A stretch of DNA of 64,000 nucleotides, taken from NCBI RefSeq assembly GCF_000421105.1, contig NZ_ATWF01000001.1:468930-532929 (forward strand), written 5' to 3'. The DNA is from Limisalsivibrio acetivorans. GTDB lineage: Bacteria; Chrysiogenota; Deferribacteres; Deferribacterales; Geovibrionaceae. The notes below the pieces were generated by a model. The model did not search any database and was not told the DNA's origin. It saw only the letters and a program-made list of their open reading frames with translations. This document shows, one piece after another, positions 11,665 through 20,348 of the stretch; position 1 is the stretch's first letter; each line of letters begins with the position of its first letter. Position numbers and translations under genes: made by a program.

Positions 11665-12015
11665 ATGATAGAATGGGGAAGAGTCTGGTCCGATTTCTTT
11701 ATTTTCATAGCACTAACAACAAACGTAGGCTTTATATTCGGCCAGGATCCCTATCAGCTTGTGATAGCTGTGGGGGTAAACCTGATAGCGGCTGTTATGA
11801 AATTCAATGTTAAGAAGATCCTCGCCGCGGAGCTTCTGGCAACGGCTTTCGCCGCCAATCTTCACCTTATTCCTGCGGCTGTACTCTATTTTAACAACGC
11901 CCGCATGAGCCTTGTTCTCGGGCTTGCTGCCGGAGCTGCGGTGGCTAACGTAATCTCGCTCATTATTGTTCTTATAGACCTCATAGCGGGTTACAAAAAC
12001 CCGGAAGAATTCTGA
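11665..12015 (+). CDS. Small multi-pass membrane protein (DUF6394-like)
   Basis: The 116 residues hold three to four hydrophobic segments (about 8-24, 31-46, 53-73 and 81-108) and a short charged C-terminus (GYKNPEEF). It lies directly behind the K+ channel gene. A family of this size and placement is annotated DUF6394 as far as I recall, and I assign it on that basis only. A role as an accessory channel subunit is contextual inference. Confidence 0.7.
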   Translation: MIEWGRVWSDFFIFIALTTNVGFIFGQDPYQLVIAVGVNLIAAVMKFNVKKILAAELLATAFAANLHLIPAAVLYFNNARMSLVLGLAAGAAVANVISLIIVLIDLIAGYKNPEEF

Positions 12016-12060
12016 GAAGAAAGGATTGAAAACCAGTGAGCAGGGAGTGTACGATATGAT

Positions 12061-13263
12061 ATGGACAATAGAACTGCGTTCTTTTATCTGCTTGCAGGGA
12101 GAAACTACTACAAGCGCATAACCAGTACAAACCGTCACGAGAAGCTTAAAGAAGCGAGCAGAAAAGAACTAAAATACCTTTCTAAACTAAAGTATCACAA
12201 GGAGGATGAGTGGCATCCCGCATACCTCGACTTCCTCTACAGCGTACTCTGCGTCAATCTGCTTGGCAAGTATTACGAAAGAAGGCTGAAACACCTTTGC
12301 AGACTGTCAGATAAGCGGTTTTCACCCTTCGCTCCGGCCACATATTTCGCTTTGCACGACTATAACAGGAATCTTGATATCTTTTCATATCATCCAAACA
12401 GGGATGACAGCATAGAAAACCTTATAAACACGGCAAACAGGCGTGTTAACACCTTCCTCAAAGAGGCACGTTTTGAGAGGATACCGGAACGGATGATAGA
12501 CGGCTTGACCCCCATCGGGATTGAGCTGGAGTTTTCCAATGTGGGAACAAGAGCCGGAAACTTCTTTGAGCAGGGTGTTTACCCTTTCCGAAACTTCTCA
12601 AAGTACCACCATTACCACCTGCTTAAATTCCTCTGGCGCTTCGGTGCATACATCGATTCCAATTACTCTATGAAGCAGTACATAAAAAAAGGTGGCTTCC
12701 TTGAGTACACCTTTATCCCATCCGGAGGCTTTACAGGTCCCCTAACCTCCTCCGCTTCCCTTGCAGGGGGATTGATCAAGGAATCCCTGTTCTTCACACC
12801 GGTTAAGCCCCACAGCCTGCATTTATCCCTTGAAATCGACAGTCGCACTCCCAATATTGAACCGAAGTTCGAAGATGTGCTCCTTTTCATGATGATGAGT
12901 GGCGATCTGAGAAGGGAGAACGGCAGGGTTGTAGAAAAGAGGATACTGGACGGCGATGTGAAGGGTACGGCTGTTATACGGGACAGAATAAACCGTGAAG
13001 GCCTTAAGTTCACCGTAGAGTTCGCCCATTTACGCCTCTCTCCGCTGAGGGCGAGTGAAAACTATTACGAGCCTCTTATCCTGCTTTTGACAGCCCTTAA
13101 GAATATATTCTCCTTTTCAGATGTTGACATATACCGAAACCATCTGTATGATTGGGCACGAAATGCCAGACAGCCGAAAATATACCCGTTCCCGGTTTCT
13201 GGAATTGGCGGAAAAGGGCCTCTCCGCCGAAACATCCCTTCCTGGAGGCTATATCAGAGATAA
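12061..13263 (+). CDS. Amidoligase-like protein (glutamine-synthetase-fold), probably frameshifted at its 3' end
   Basis: The 400 residues look like the putative amidoligase class of the COOH-NH2 ligase fold. Support comes from TPIGIELEFSN at 151-160 (the GxExEF metal/ATP strand), a second acidic strand GFLEYTFIPSGG near 212-223, PHSLHLSLEID near 250-260 (HxH-type strand), and the arginine-bearing AHLRLSPLRA. These enzymes form isopeptide or amide bonds; the substrate is unknown. The annotated tail after about residue 372 (KIYPFPVSGIGGKGPLRR) does not look protein-like, whereas the +1 frame does and ends at 13318. A single base removed from AAAA at 13177-13180 joins them into 418 residues. 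Assignment is by motif only. Confidence 0.55.
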   Translation: MDNRTAFFYLLAGRNYYKRITSTNRHEKLKEASRKELKYLSKLKYHKEDEWHPAYLDFLYSVLCVNLLGKYYERRLKHLCRLSDKRFSPFAPATYFALHDYNRNLDIFSYHPNRDDSIENLINTANRRVNTFLKEARFERIPERMIDGLTPIGIELEFSNVGTRAGNFFEQGVYPFRNFSKYHHYHLLKFLWRFGAYIDSNYSMKQYIKKGGFLEYTFIPSGGFTGPLTSSASLAGGLIKESLFFTPVKPHSLHLSLEIDSRTPNIEPKFEDVLLFMMMSGDLRRENGRVVEKRILDGDVKGTAVIRDRINREGLKFTVEFAHLRLSPLRASENYYEPLILLLTALKNIFSFSDVDIYRNHLYDWARNARQPKIYPFPVSGIGGKGPLRRNIPSWRLYQR

Positions 13264-13318
13264 CCTGCAACGTCTTGGCGAAATATTCGATAAAAGGATG
13301 GCTTTGTTTAATGATTGA
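13177..13318 (+). pseudogene. Likely true C-terminus of the amidoligase gene, in the +1 frame
   Basis: Frame 2 from the AAAA run at 13177-13180 reads KYTRSRFLELAEKGLSAETS and ends GEIFDKRMALFND-stop at 13316-13318, with normal-looking codons. It overlaps the next gene's ATG (13311) by eight bases, the usual coupling geometry in this genome. The current frame instead stops at 13263 and leaves a 47-base gap. It could be a sequencing error, a recent mutation or a programmed slip. Confidence 0.55.
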
Positions 13319-13778
13319 AAACCTCACCTATCCTGTTAAGGTCTTTGTTTACGGAACACTCCGCAAAGGGTGGCACGGTCACAGAACTTTTTTAAAGGAC
13401 AAGGAACCCCTCTTTACTGCAAGGGTAAACGGAAGCCTTTACCATCTCCCCTTCGGCTATCCTGTGGCCGTTGAGTGTGAAGATTCTGAAATGACCGGAG
13501 AGGTTTACGAGGTTGATAAAGATACCCTCCGCTCCCTGAGAGAGTATGAGGGAGTTTTCGAGATTAATCCGGTATATAGAGAGAAGATAGTAAAGATTAA
13601 CGGTGTGGACGTAATAATGTTCACCGCAAACCCCTCCAAGGAGCGGGCTGTCAAAACCATGGGATTGCGTGTTGAGGGTGGCGACTGGGCGGAGTTTGCA
13701 AAGCACCATAAAACCGGAAAGGTAAAAACCATACTCAGTTCAGCGGCGGCGGCATTCGCCATATCTCTTTCATTCTGA
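13311..13778 (+). CDS. Gamma-glutamylcyclotransferase-like (AIG2/GGCT) protein
   Basis: The 155-residue protein has the family signature VFVYGTLRKG at 11-20, GEVYEV at 63-68 and the probable catalytic Glu80 in LREYEGV. Members release 5-oxoproline from gamma-glutamyl amides. Pairing with an amidoligase-like gene immediately upstream matches a reported association in which one enzyme makes, and the other trims, a gamma-glutamyl amide; the substrate here is unknown. The start at 13311 gives the family N-terminus, although the ribosome site (AAGGA) is rather far upstream. The stop overlaps the convergent bioB by nine bases. Confidence 0.8.
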   Translation: MIENLTYPVKVFVYGTLRKGWHGHRTFLKDKEPLFTARVNGSLYHLPFGYPVAVECEDSEMTGEVYEVDKDTLRSLREYEGVFEINPVYREKIVKINGVDVIMFTANPSKERAVKTMGLRVEGGDWAEFAKHHKTGKVKTILSSAAAAFAISLSF

Positions 13779-14705
13779 TAGCTTTTTTATCTTCTCCATA
13801 TCCTCATCGAGGGAAACGCCCTTGATAGTGAGATAATCCCCCACCATGAGCCCGCTCGCCCCAGTGTGCATTATAGAATCATCGCTTCCGAAGACAGCGT
13901 TTCTGCCGCCGCATATGCGTATATGTCTGTCGGGAAGGATCATTCTCATAAGGGCAGTTATTCTCAGCGCCTCGTTCTTATCAAGTATCCCCTTCCCTTC
14001 TGCTGGTGTACCGGGTATCGGAGTCAGAAAGTTAACCGGAACCGATTGAACTCCCAGTTCTTTCAGTGTATAGGCAAGTTCCGCCCTCTGCATCCACGAC
14101 TCCCCAAGACCAAAGATACCGCCGGAGCACACGTATAATCCGAGCTCCACAGAGTCCCGCACAGCCCGAACATCCTCTTCGTAGCTGTGGGTGGTGCAAA
14201 CTTCGGGGAAAAAACTGCGTGAGGTTTCGAGATTGTGGTGGTATGCGGACATCCCCGCATCCTTAAGCTCGATAAGCTGTTCCCTGCTCAATATGCCTAC
14301 AGATGCATCGGCCAGAAGGCCGTGGGAAACGATTATGCCTATCCCCTCTTTCAGCTTTTGAAATTCATCCTCTGTGGGTCCTTTTCCGCTCATCACGATG
14401 CTGAAACGCTCAACACCCTTCTCCGCCAGAGACTTTGCGGCTTCATCGATACGCTTCAGGTCGATGAACGGATATTCGGGTGCATCTGTGCTGTAATGTG
14501 CGGACTGGGCGCAGAAGGAGCAGTCCTCACTGCATAGGCCGCTCCTCGCATTTATTATGGCACATGTGGCCATCAAGGAACCGAAACTCTTCATCTTTAT
14601 CGATTCTGCCTGAGTGAATAATTCCTCATCCGGTAGCTTAAGAAATTCGTCTATGTACTTGCTGTTAGGCTTGTATTCATTCGCAAGCTTCTCTGATATG
14701 TTCAT
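13770..14705 (-). CDS. bioB: Biotin synthase
   Basis: A radical SAM enzyme that inserts sulphur into dethiobiotin. The [4Fe-4S] cluster motif CSEDCSFC is at Cys58, Cys62 and Cys65, followed by AQSAHY. The YHHNLETS motif and NFLTPIPGTPAEG are typical of BioB. Length 311 is normal. The start overlaps the upstream lipoprotein gene by four bases (ATGA). No other biotin genes are present. Confidence 0.96.
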   Translation of the reverse strand: MNISEKLANEYKPNSKYIDEFLKLPDEELFTQAESIKMKSFGSLMATCAIINARSGLCSEDCSFCAQSAHYSTDAPEYPFIDLKRIDEAAKSLAEKGVERFSIVMSGKGPTEDEFQKLKEGIGIIVSHGLLADASVGILSREQLIELKDAGMSAYHHNLETSRSFFPEVCTTHSYEEDVRAVRDSVELGLYVCSGGIFGLGESWMQRAELAYTLKELGVQSVPVNFLTPIPGTPAEGKGILDKNEALRITALMRMILPDRHIRICGGRNAVFGSDDSIMHTGASGLMVGDYLTIKGVSLDEDMEKIKKLSE

Positions 14706-14968
14706 TTAAGCTCCCTCATCTCTTCGATGGCGGCGTCCAACTCCCGCCTTGTGGTATCTATATCGGAATTCTGCTTATCCAGTTTTTCCGATACAGATGA
14801 AAGGCGTTTTTCAAGACTGTCCAGCCCCTCTTTCATCCTGGCTGTATCCTGACGCATAAGCTTGATCTGCTCTTCCAGTATACGCAGTTGATCCGCTGTC
14901 TCGCTTTTACCACCGCAGGATACACAGAATAGAATAGTGATAATTATAAGAAAGGTGTGTCTGGACAA
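14702..14968 (-). CDS. Small coiled-coil lipoprotein
   Basis: The 88-residue product has a hydrophobic leader and lipobox (FCVSC, Cys18). The rest is heptad-patterned and rich in Leu, Glu and Lys (LRILEEQIKLMRQDTARM onward), predicting one long coiled coil. It would be anchored in the cell envelope, and its size and shape resemble Lpp-like or tail-fibre-like spacer lipoproteins. The start is TTG, two bases after the upstream ATPase stop; no ATG precedes the leader. Function unknown. Confidence 0.75.
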   Translation of the reverse strand: MSRHTFLIIITILFCVSCGGKSETADQLRILEEQIKLMRQDTARMKEGLDSLEKRLSSVSEKLDKQNSDIDTTRRELDAAIEEMRELK

Positions 14969-14970
14969 GT

Positions 14971-16425
14971 TTAACCGCCGCAGTTTTCCGGGTTATCAGT
15001 TTCTTCAACGAAGGAGCCGTAAAGATAGCCCTCAATACCGTTATATTCTGCTCTCCACCACCCTGCAGGCTTATTCTCTATCAACACGGCGGACTCTCCT
15101 GAGGGTACAACGGTGAGCAGCTCTCCGTTTGTGGTGGGCTCTGCACGCATATTAAGCCCGCTGTTTGCTGTTATGCATCCGTAACGGACTGCCTCTGCCT
15201 GCTCTTCTAAGGGTTCCTCGGCAGGTTTCTCAACAGATGATTCGGGCTCATCCGCCTGCGTAGTCATGTTATCTGCGATGGGTGTATCTGCCTGCATAGC
15301 CGGCTCCGTTTCGGCGGACGGCTGAGCAGGTTCAGTTGCCTGATCAGGTTTTTGCTCAACAGGCTCGGAAACCTGCTCCGGCTTTTTCTCGGCTTCTTGC
15401 TGAACCTGTGGTTCAGGCTCTTCTGTTGTCTGCTCCCTTATCTCAGCCTCGGAAGGTATCCTCTCGGTAACGGGTTGTTGAGGCTCGGGCGCTTTCTCTA
15501 TTACTACAACCTTCTGCTCTGGCTCCTTAGTCATGTTCTGATACTGCATGAATCCCAGTATGAGCACTAGAACAAGGAGCACGGGAGTTACATATGGAGC
15601 TATGGTTGCGAAGCGGAGTGGCGGTTTAACGCCGGAAATGAGCTTTACAGCCTTTCGAACATGCTTGGGCCCGACCTTTTTGTCCTTAGCTTCTGCGGCT
15701 ACCTGAAAGGCCTTATCGGCAATGACATTTACTTCCAAAGGGAGACCGTGGCTGAAACGGTGGATCTCCACAACCGCTGTTCGCTTAAGGATGTCGGGAT
15801 CGGCACCCTTGGCCTGGTTTATACGGTGCTGTAGATACATAGCTGTATCCTTAAGACCGAGAAGACCCAGCTCCTGTACGAAAAAGACCCGTTCGTTCAG
15901 GTTGTTTATCTGTCCATACATGAGCTTGGAGCTGAGTTCGGGCGTTCCCACAAGGAGAACCTGTACAAGTTTACACTGCTCTATCTCAATCTCAGCGAGA
16001 CGCTCAAGCATATTGAAGGTTTCAACGGAGTATTCATCGGCATCGTCAATGATAAGGACGTTGTTCTTACCCTTCTTGTATTCATCTACGAAGAAATCCA
16101 TAAGCACGCCGAAAAGATGGTTGTCCTCGGAGGAGCTCTCTATCTCGATGCCGAATTCCGAGCAGGCGGTTTTGAGAATATCCTTATCAGGGCATTTTTC
16201 CACTAGGGCTGTGTTGCATTCCGCAAGTGTTTCCCGCAGGAGCATACACATAGTCGTTTTGCCCGAACCGGGTATACCGGTAAGCATCATGAATCCCTTT
16301 CGGCTGTTTATTCCATACTCCAAGAGGGTCATTGCCCTGTCGTGGGTGGAGGAGCAATAGAAATATGCCGGACTTGGAGTAAGCCGGAAAGGTTTGTCCC
16401 TGAAAGCAAAATACTCTCTATACAT
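14971..16425 (-). CDS. ExeA/GspA-like AAA ATPase with transmembrane segment and periplasmic SH3 domain
   Basis: The N-terminal MYREYFAFRDKPFRLTPSP is the ExeA/MshM family opening. Walker A GIPGSGKTT lies near residues 50-58, and Walker B is VLIIDDAD. A single membrane segment at about 275-293 (PVLLVLVLILG) is followed by a ~120-residue Glu/Pro/Gln-rich linker and a C-terminal bacterial SH3 domain (GLNMRAEPTTNGELLTVVP). ExeA relatives couple ATP to assembly of envelope machines through peptidoglycan. A TTG four codons upstream is possible, but the ATG at 16423-16425 has AAGG five bases before it. It is the first gene of an operon with the lipoprotein and bioB. Confidence 0.82.
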   Translation of the reverse strand: MYREYFAFRDKPFRLTPSPAYFYCSSTHDRAMTLLEYGINSRKGFMMLTGIPGSGKTTMCMLLRETLAECNTALVEKCPDKDILKTACSEFGIEIESSSEDNHLFGVLMDFFVDEYKKGKNNVLIIDDADEYSVETFNMLERLAEIEIEQCKLVQVLLVGTPELSSKLMYGQINNLNERVFFVQELGLLGLKDTAMYLQHRINQAKGADPDILKRTAVVEIHRFSHGLPLEVNVIADKAFQVAAEAKDKKVGPKHVRKAVKLISGVKPPLRFATIAPYVTPVLLVLVLILGFMQYQNMTKEPEQKVVVIEKAPEPQQPVTERIPSEAEIREQTTEEPEPQVQQEAEKKPEQVSEPVEQKPDQATEPAQPSAETEPAMQADTPIADNMTTQADEPESSVEKPAEEPLEEQAEAVRYGCITANSGLNMRAEPTTNGELLTVVPSGESAVLIENKPAGWWRAEYNGIEGYLYGSFVEETDNPENCGG

Positions 16426-16437
16426 ATCCACCTTCAA

Positions 16438-16837
16438 TAAATCAGATCATACATCTATTCACTATAATATCAAAAGAGGAATATTTTTCAATAAGATAGC
16501 GAAATAAATGGCATAAAAGACTGAACAAAGTTCCCTTCGAGATGATGTCAGGAAATATACCATCTTACATATTTTTTACTCAAGAAACTGCTTCTTATTG
16601 ATTTGTATCTTATTGACAGTCTTTTATACAGCGGGAAACACTCATCATTACTTGCAGAAGATGTATGAATGGTAGACACTACTTTATAATCACAACATAA
16701 ACTATTCATAATACGCTTGATTATCAGTTACGATCTAGACGGCTTAACCATCATTGTGGAGAAACAAACTCTTTTCCTGATTTTGAAATAATAAATATTT
16801 TCTGTATGACAGTACAGGCAAGGCTTTGGACGTAAAA
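16438..16837. other. AT-rich gap without a gene
   Basis: I see no open frame, RNA fold or repeat here. It must hold the promoter of the ExeA-like operon, but no convincing -35/-10 pair stands out. Confidence 0.5.
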
Positions 16838-16863
16838 ATGCCCCTCTTTGAGTCGAGGGGCAT
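16838..16863 (-). terminator. Rho-independent terminator of the fliD operon
   Basis: ATGCCCCTC/GAGGGGCAT stem with an 8-nt loop, followed on the minus strand by TTTTT. Confidence 0.85.
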
Positions 16864-16919
16864 TTGTGATCTTGTAATATATTTAAGAAATCTATCTCTA
16901 AAAGTTACTCTTCGTTAAA

Positions 16920-17258
16920 TCACTCAAACGGGTAAAACTGCATGACAGTATTCGGGTCTGCCTTTTTATGGGCATTGATAGACTCGCCGGTACTTTTGGA
17001 AAAGCTTTTCATAAGGTCGCCAAGGACCTCCTTAGCTTCTTCCTCAGAGCGTATGGAGCTGTCTGCGGCCATTCTGTTTTCATTGCGAATGCTGATAATA
17101 TCCGCAATGCTCTGGCTGGAAGATGAACTCTCACTGCTGCTCTTCCCTTTGCTCTCGATAGGCTCATTCTTTTCGTTTGCGGCAGCCTGTCCCCGTTTTT
17201 TCTCAACTTCCATGAGCTTTTCACGAAGATTGACTATTGGTCCTTCAAAGTTTATCAC
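16920..17258 (-). CDS. Unknown flagellar-operon protein with a flagellin-like C-terminal tail
   Basis: The 112 residues are unrecognised: a charged N-terminus, a serine-rich stretch (SSSESSSSSQS) and a C-terminal helix ending INAHKKADPNTVMQFYPFE. That end resembles the flagellin C-terminal pattern AxANxxPxxVLxLL, the part of flagellin that the chaperone FliS grips. The gene follows fliS by six bases and ends at the operon terminator. It could be a FliS client, a FliT substitute or a small secreted filament protein; all are inference. The start is GTG (17256-17258) behind GGATGATG. Confidence 0.7.
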   Translation of the reverse strand: MINFEGPIVNLREKLMEVEKKRGQAAANEKNEPIESKGKSSSESSSSSQSIADIISIRNENRMAADSSIRSEEEAKEVLGDLMKSFSKSTGESINAHKKADPNTVMQFYPFE

Positions 17259-17264
17259 TATGCA

Positions 17265-17681
17265 TCATCCGGCAAAATTAATTGACTTTGCCTCTCCACT
17301 TTGTTCGCCTGATCCCTCTTCCTGCTTTACAACCTCTTTCCAGGCTTCTCTAAGGCTTGCCATAAGCTCAATTACGGACTCGATCTTCTGCTTGTCCTTT
17401 GTCTTATTTGCCTCGATGAGTTGCCATATCATAAAATCGTAAAGCCTCATAAGGTTATCAGAGATTTCACCTGCATCCATGTTAAGCGTGGACATCAGCT
17501 CGTATATGATGTTCTCCGCTTTCATGATGTTGTTGTGAGCCTCAGGAACGTTCTCCTCATTGACGGCTATGATCGCAAGCTTCATAAACTTAATCGCACC
17601 ATCATACAGCAGAAGAACAAGCTTTCCTTTGGTTGCCCCTTCGACTTCCTGTTTGATGTAATTCTGATACGGGTTGGACAC
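17265..17681 (-). CDS. fliS: Flagellar export chaperone FliS
   Basis: FliS keeps flagellin unpolymerised in the cytoplasm until export. The four-helix protein starts with NPYQNYIKQEVEGATKGKLVLLLYDGAIKFM, the hallmark region, here split over residues 3-33. Length 138 is normal; the tail after ~120 is Gly/Ser/Glu-rich. The start is GTG behind GGAG. It follows fliD by 23 bases. Confidence 0.95.
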   Translation of the reverse strand: MSNPYQNYIKQEVEGATKGKLVLLLYDGAIKFMKLAIIAVNEENVPEAHNNIMKAENIIYELMSTLNMDAGEISDNLMRLYDFMIWQLIEANKTKDKQKIESVIELMASLREAWKEVVKQEEGSGEQSGEAKSINFAG

Positions 17682-17704
17682 TAGCTCAACTCCTTTTGAT
17701 TCTT

Positions 17705-20320
17705 TTATCCGGCCCCTGAGAGTGCCTGCGTAAGCGCATTTCCCTGTGCCTCGGCATCAGCTATGGCCTTTTCCATGGCCGTAAACTGCTTCCAATACCT
17801 TTCAAGCTCCATCTCCGCCCTGTCCTGCAGTCTTTCGATCTGCTCGCTGAGTCTCTGCATCTCTCTGTCGAGGCTGCCGTCCGCCTTCACCTTCGTCTGG
17901 ATCATTCCATCGTTTTCGGTGTAGCGTTCGATCATGTCCTCGTATTCATTCGTCCATCCGCCATCTTCTGCAAAGAAGTTGTAGACGTCTGCCGGCTGAT
18001 TACGGAGTGCATTGAGGAAATCGGTGTTCCCCTCAAGGGCGGCCACTATTTCATCATAATCGGTCGTATCTTTGATAAGATAACCAAGACTTTCGGTTTC
18101 TATATCACCATCGCCGGCAATCTCGATGCCGAGTTCCTGTAAGTTACTGAATGTGCTATTTAATCCAGGTATCTCATAAAACAGTTCAGCACGCACACTC
18201 TGATGAAGATTTCTCAGCTCCGAACTCTTGGAGATGATATCGTACTCGTTAACCTCGTAGAACTTCTCCATCCATTCCTTGTATTCAGTATCGGACATGG
18301 AGTTCTTCTCTTCATCGCTGAGGGTTCGCATGTATTCATCGCGATCATCATCGCTCACATCGGGAACGTTCAGCTTCTGCATAAGTTCGTTGTAGTGCTG
18401 AACAAAGCTTGCTACTGCCTTTATGGTTCTATCTGTGTCGGTTTCTATCGTAAGGGTTATGGGGGTTCCGTCCGTACCGCGAATATCCAGCTCAACACCG
18501 GGGATAATGTCGTCCACATTGTTGCTGTCACGAACATACGTAACACCGTCCACCTCTATTACCGCACTCCTTCCTTCGGTTCCCAAGGACTGCTCAACGG
18601 TGGTGTTGGTGGTAAGGTTAACGGCCTGCAGGAATCCGCTGGTGTCCGATGCCGAGCCGAAGGAGATCTTATCCTTGCTGTCGGATACGATATTTACCTT
18701 ATCCGTGGAGGTGTCGTAACTCATGGTTACGCCTGCGCCGGAGTTGTTAACCTTCTGCATAACATCGTTAAGGCTGTCGTTCTTAGAGTCTACATAAATT
18801 GACACCCCGTTGACGGTGAAAATGCCCGAATTAGGCACAGCGGACATCCCCGATTCTGAAAGGGGTGCTGTGGGGTCTATGGAGCCCTCTGTACTTCCAA
18901 GCGCCTTAACTCCACCTTCGTTGTAGGTAAGTTTCATTACGTCAAGCAGGTTGCTTGTGTCGCTGGATGTACCTAGATCGATATTCTTAGGACCTTTTTC
19001 ATTGTTTGTGAGAACTATCCTGTCCTGTGCGCTTTCGTAATTGGCTGTTACCCCTGCACCGGATGAGTTGATCTTAGCAAGCAGCTCATCAACGCTGATC
19101 TTGGTGTAGTCCTCAACCTCAATTTGGATACCGTTTATGGTGAAGTATCCGTTGGCTGAGTCATCTACAGTATTATCGAAACCGGCGTTATTAAGTCCGG
19201 TAACGTATGTATCAAGGGGGGCGGTGGTGGATACTCCGTCAGCTCCAAATACCTCAGAGTACGTATCACCTGCTACCTTCAGGGAGGCATCCTGCTTAAC
19301 GGAGAATGTCCCCTCCTCTATCTCAGAAGCATAGAGTTTAAGAGTAGCACCCGGTATAAGCCCACCCACAGCGTCATCCATCTTGGTGTGAAGTGAGGCT
19401 GCATCGGCGGCTCTATGATATTTCATTATGTTTGTAGCGCTTCCAGTGCTGTCAAAGCCGGCTCCGAGGCCGAGATCTGCTTGTGCAGTACCGCCAGTAA
19501 CGCTCATGTCGAGGTTAGATGTCGCCGGCTCGTAAAAGGATATGTTCCACTCCCCTGCTGCATCGTCGTAATCAGCACGTACCGCATAGTACTGCTTTGC
19601 GTTTGTGCCCATGGCAGTATTAAGCTGGGAGTTGATATCCTCCTCGATCTGCCTTGTTACCGTGTTTATATCATCGCCTGTGGCGGCGGTGAAGGTTGAT
19701 GTAACGCTGTAGGTGTCGGTACCATCGCTGAAATCCATGGTTAATGTAGCATCGGTGTAATCCGCCTGGAGATCGCCGGAAGCATCTACAACTGTTCCAG
19801 CCAGAACAGCACCGTTGCTTTTGGTCATGGTTCCCCAGTTATCGGGCTTAAATGTATTTGTGGACAAGAAATGTGTTCCCTTGTCGGATATCTCAACCTG
19901 ATGCAGACCCTCAATGTTGTCATCCGGCACACCGGACAGCCCCGCAACTCCTGCTCCTGTTTCAGCTACCCTTTGACGTGTATAGGAGCTGACCCAGGAA
20001 GAGTTCTTCGCTGTCTGCTCAACGTTTACCACATGCGTACCCGGACTCGCTTCCGTAGTAGCAGTAGCATAGAGTAGTGAAGAGTTTGAGGAGTTAACGT
20101 TCTTCGTTTTAAATGTTGATTCGAGGCGGAGCGTAAGAAGATCGGTCTCAAGCGTTCCGAGTTTCTCATTCACATCGCTGTAAATGGTCTTCTCAAGAGC
20201 CTTGACCTCGAGCTTCTGGTTCAGTCTGTCGATGGGAGCCTTAGTTGCTGAAACGAGTTCATCAACTATGGCATTGGTGTCCATCCCTGAGACGATTCCG
20301 CCCATTTTTATTGCGCCCAT
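17705..20320 (-). CDS. fliD: Flagellar filament cap protein FliD (large variant)
   Basis: FliD caps the growing filament and folds flagellin into place. The N-terminus GGIVSGMDTNAIVDELV and the C-terminal coiled coil (MQRLSEQIERLQDRAEMELE, then FTAMEKAIADAEAQGNAL) are family ends. At 871 residues it is much longer than the usual 450-700. The excess lies in the middle D2/D3 region, where short repeats of the type FTVNGVSIYVDSKNDSLNDV / FTINGIQIEVEDYTKISVDE recur (flagellin-hook IN-like motifs). The start has GGAGGG. A sigma-28 promoter precedes it. Confidence 0.95.
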   Translation of the reverse strand: MGAIKMGGIVSGMDTNAIVDELVSATKAPIDRLNQKLEVKALEKTIYSDVNEKLGTLETDLLTLRLESTFKTKNVNSSNSSLLYATATTEASPGTHVVNVEQTAKNSSWVSSYTRQRVAETGAGVAGLSGVPDDNIEGLHQVEISDKGTHFLSTNTFKPDNWGTMTKSNGAVLAGTVVDASGDLQADYTDATLTMDFSDGTDTYSVTSTFTAATGDDINTVTRQIEEDINSQLNTAMGTNAKQYYAVRADYDDAAGEWNISFYEPATSNLDMSVTGGTAQADLGLGAGFDSTGSATNIMKYHRAADAASLHTKMDDAVGGLIPGATLKLYASEIEEGTFSVKQDASLKVAGDTYSEVFGADGVSTTAPLDTYVTGLNNAGFDNTVDDSANGYFTINGIQIEVEDYTKISVDELLAKINSSGAGVTANYESAQDRIVLTNNEKGPKNIDLGTSSDTSNLLDVMKLTYNEGGVKALGSTEGSIDPTAPLSESGMSAVPNSGIFTVNGVSIYVDSKNDSLNDVMQKVNNSGAGVTMSYDTSTDKVNIVSDSKDKISFGSASDTSGFLQAVNLTTNTTVEQSLGTEGRSAVIEVDGVTYVRDSNNVDDIIPGVELDIRGTDGTPITLTIETDTDRTIKAVASFVQHYNELMQKLNVPDVSDDDRDEYMRTLSDEEKNSMSDTEYKEWMEKFYEVNEYDIISKSSELRNLHQSVRAELFYEIPGLNSTFSNLQELGIEIAGDGDIETESLGYLIKDTTDYDEIVAALEGNTDFLNALRNQPADVYNFFAEDGGWTNEYEDMIERYTENDGMIQTKVKADGSLDREMQRLSEQIERLQDRAEMELERYWKQFTAMEKAIADAEAQGNALTQALSGAG

Positions 20321-20348
20321 ATAGCAAACCCTCCAATGGTTATCACTC

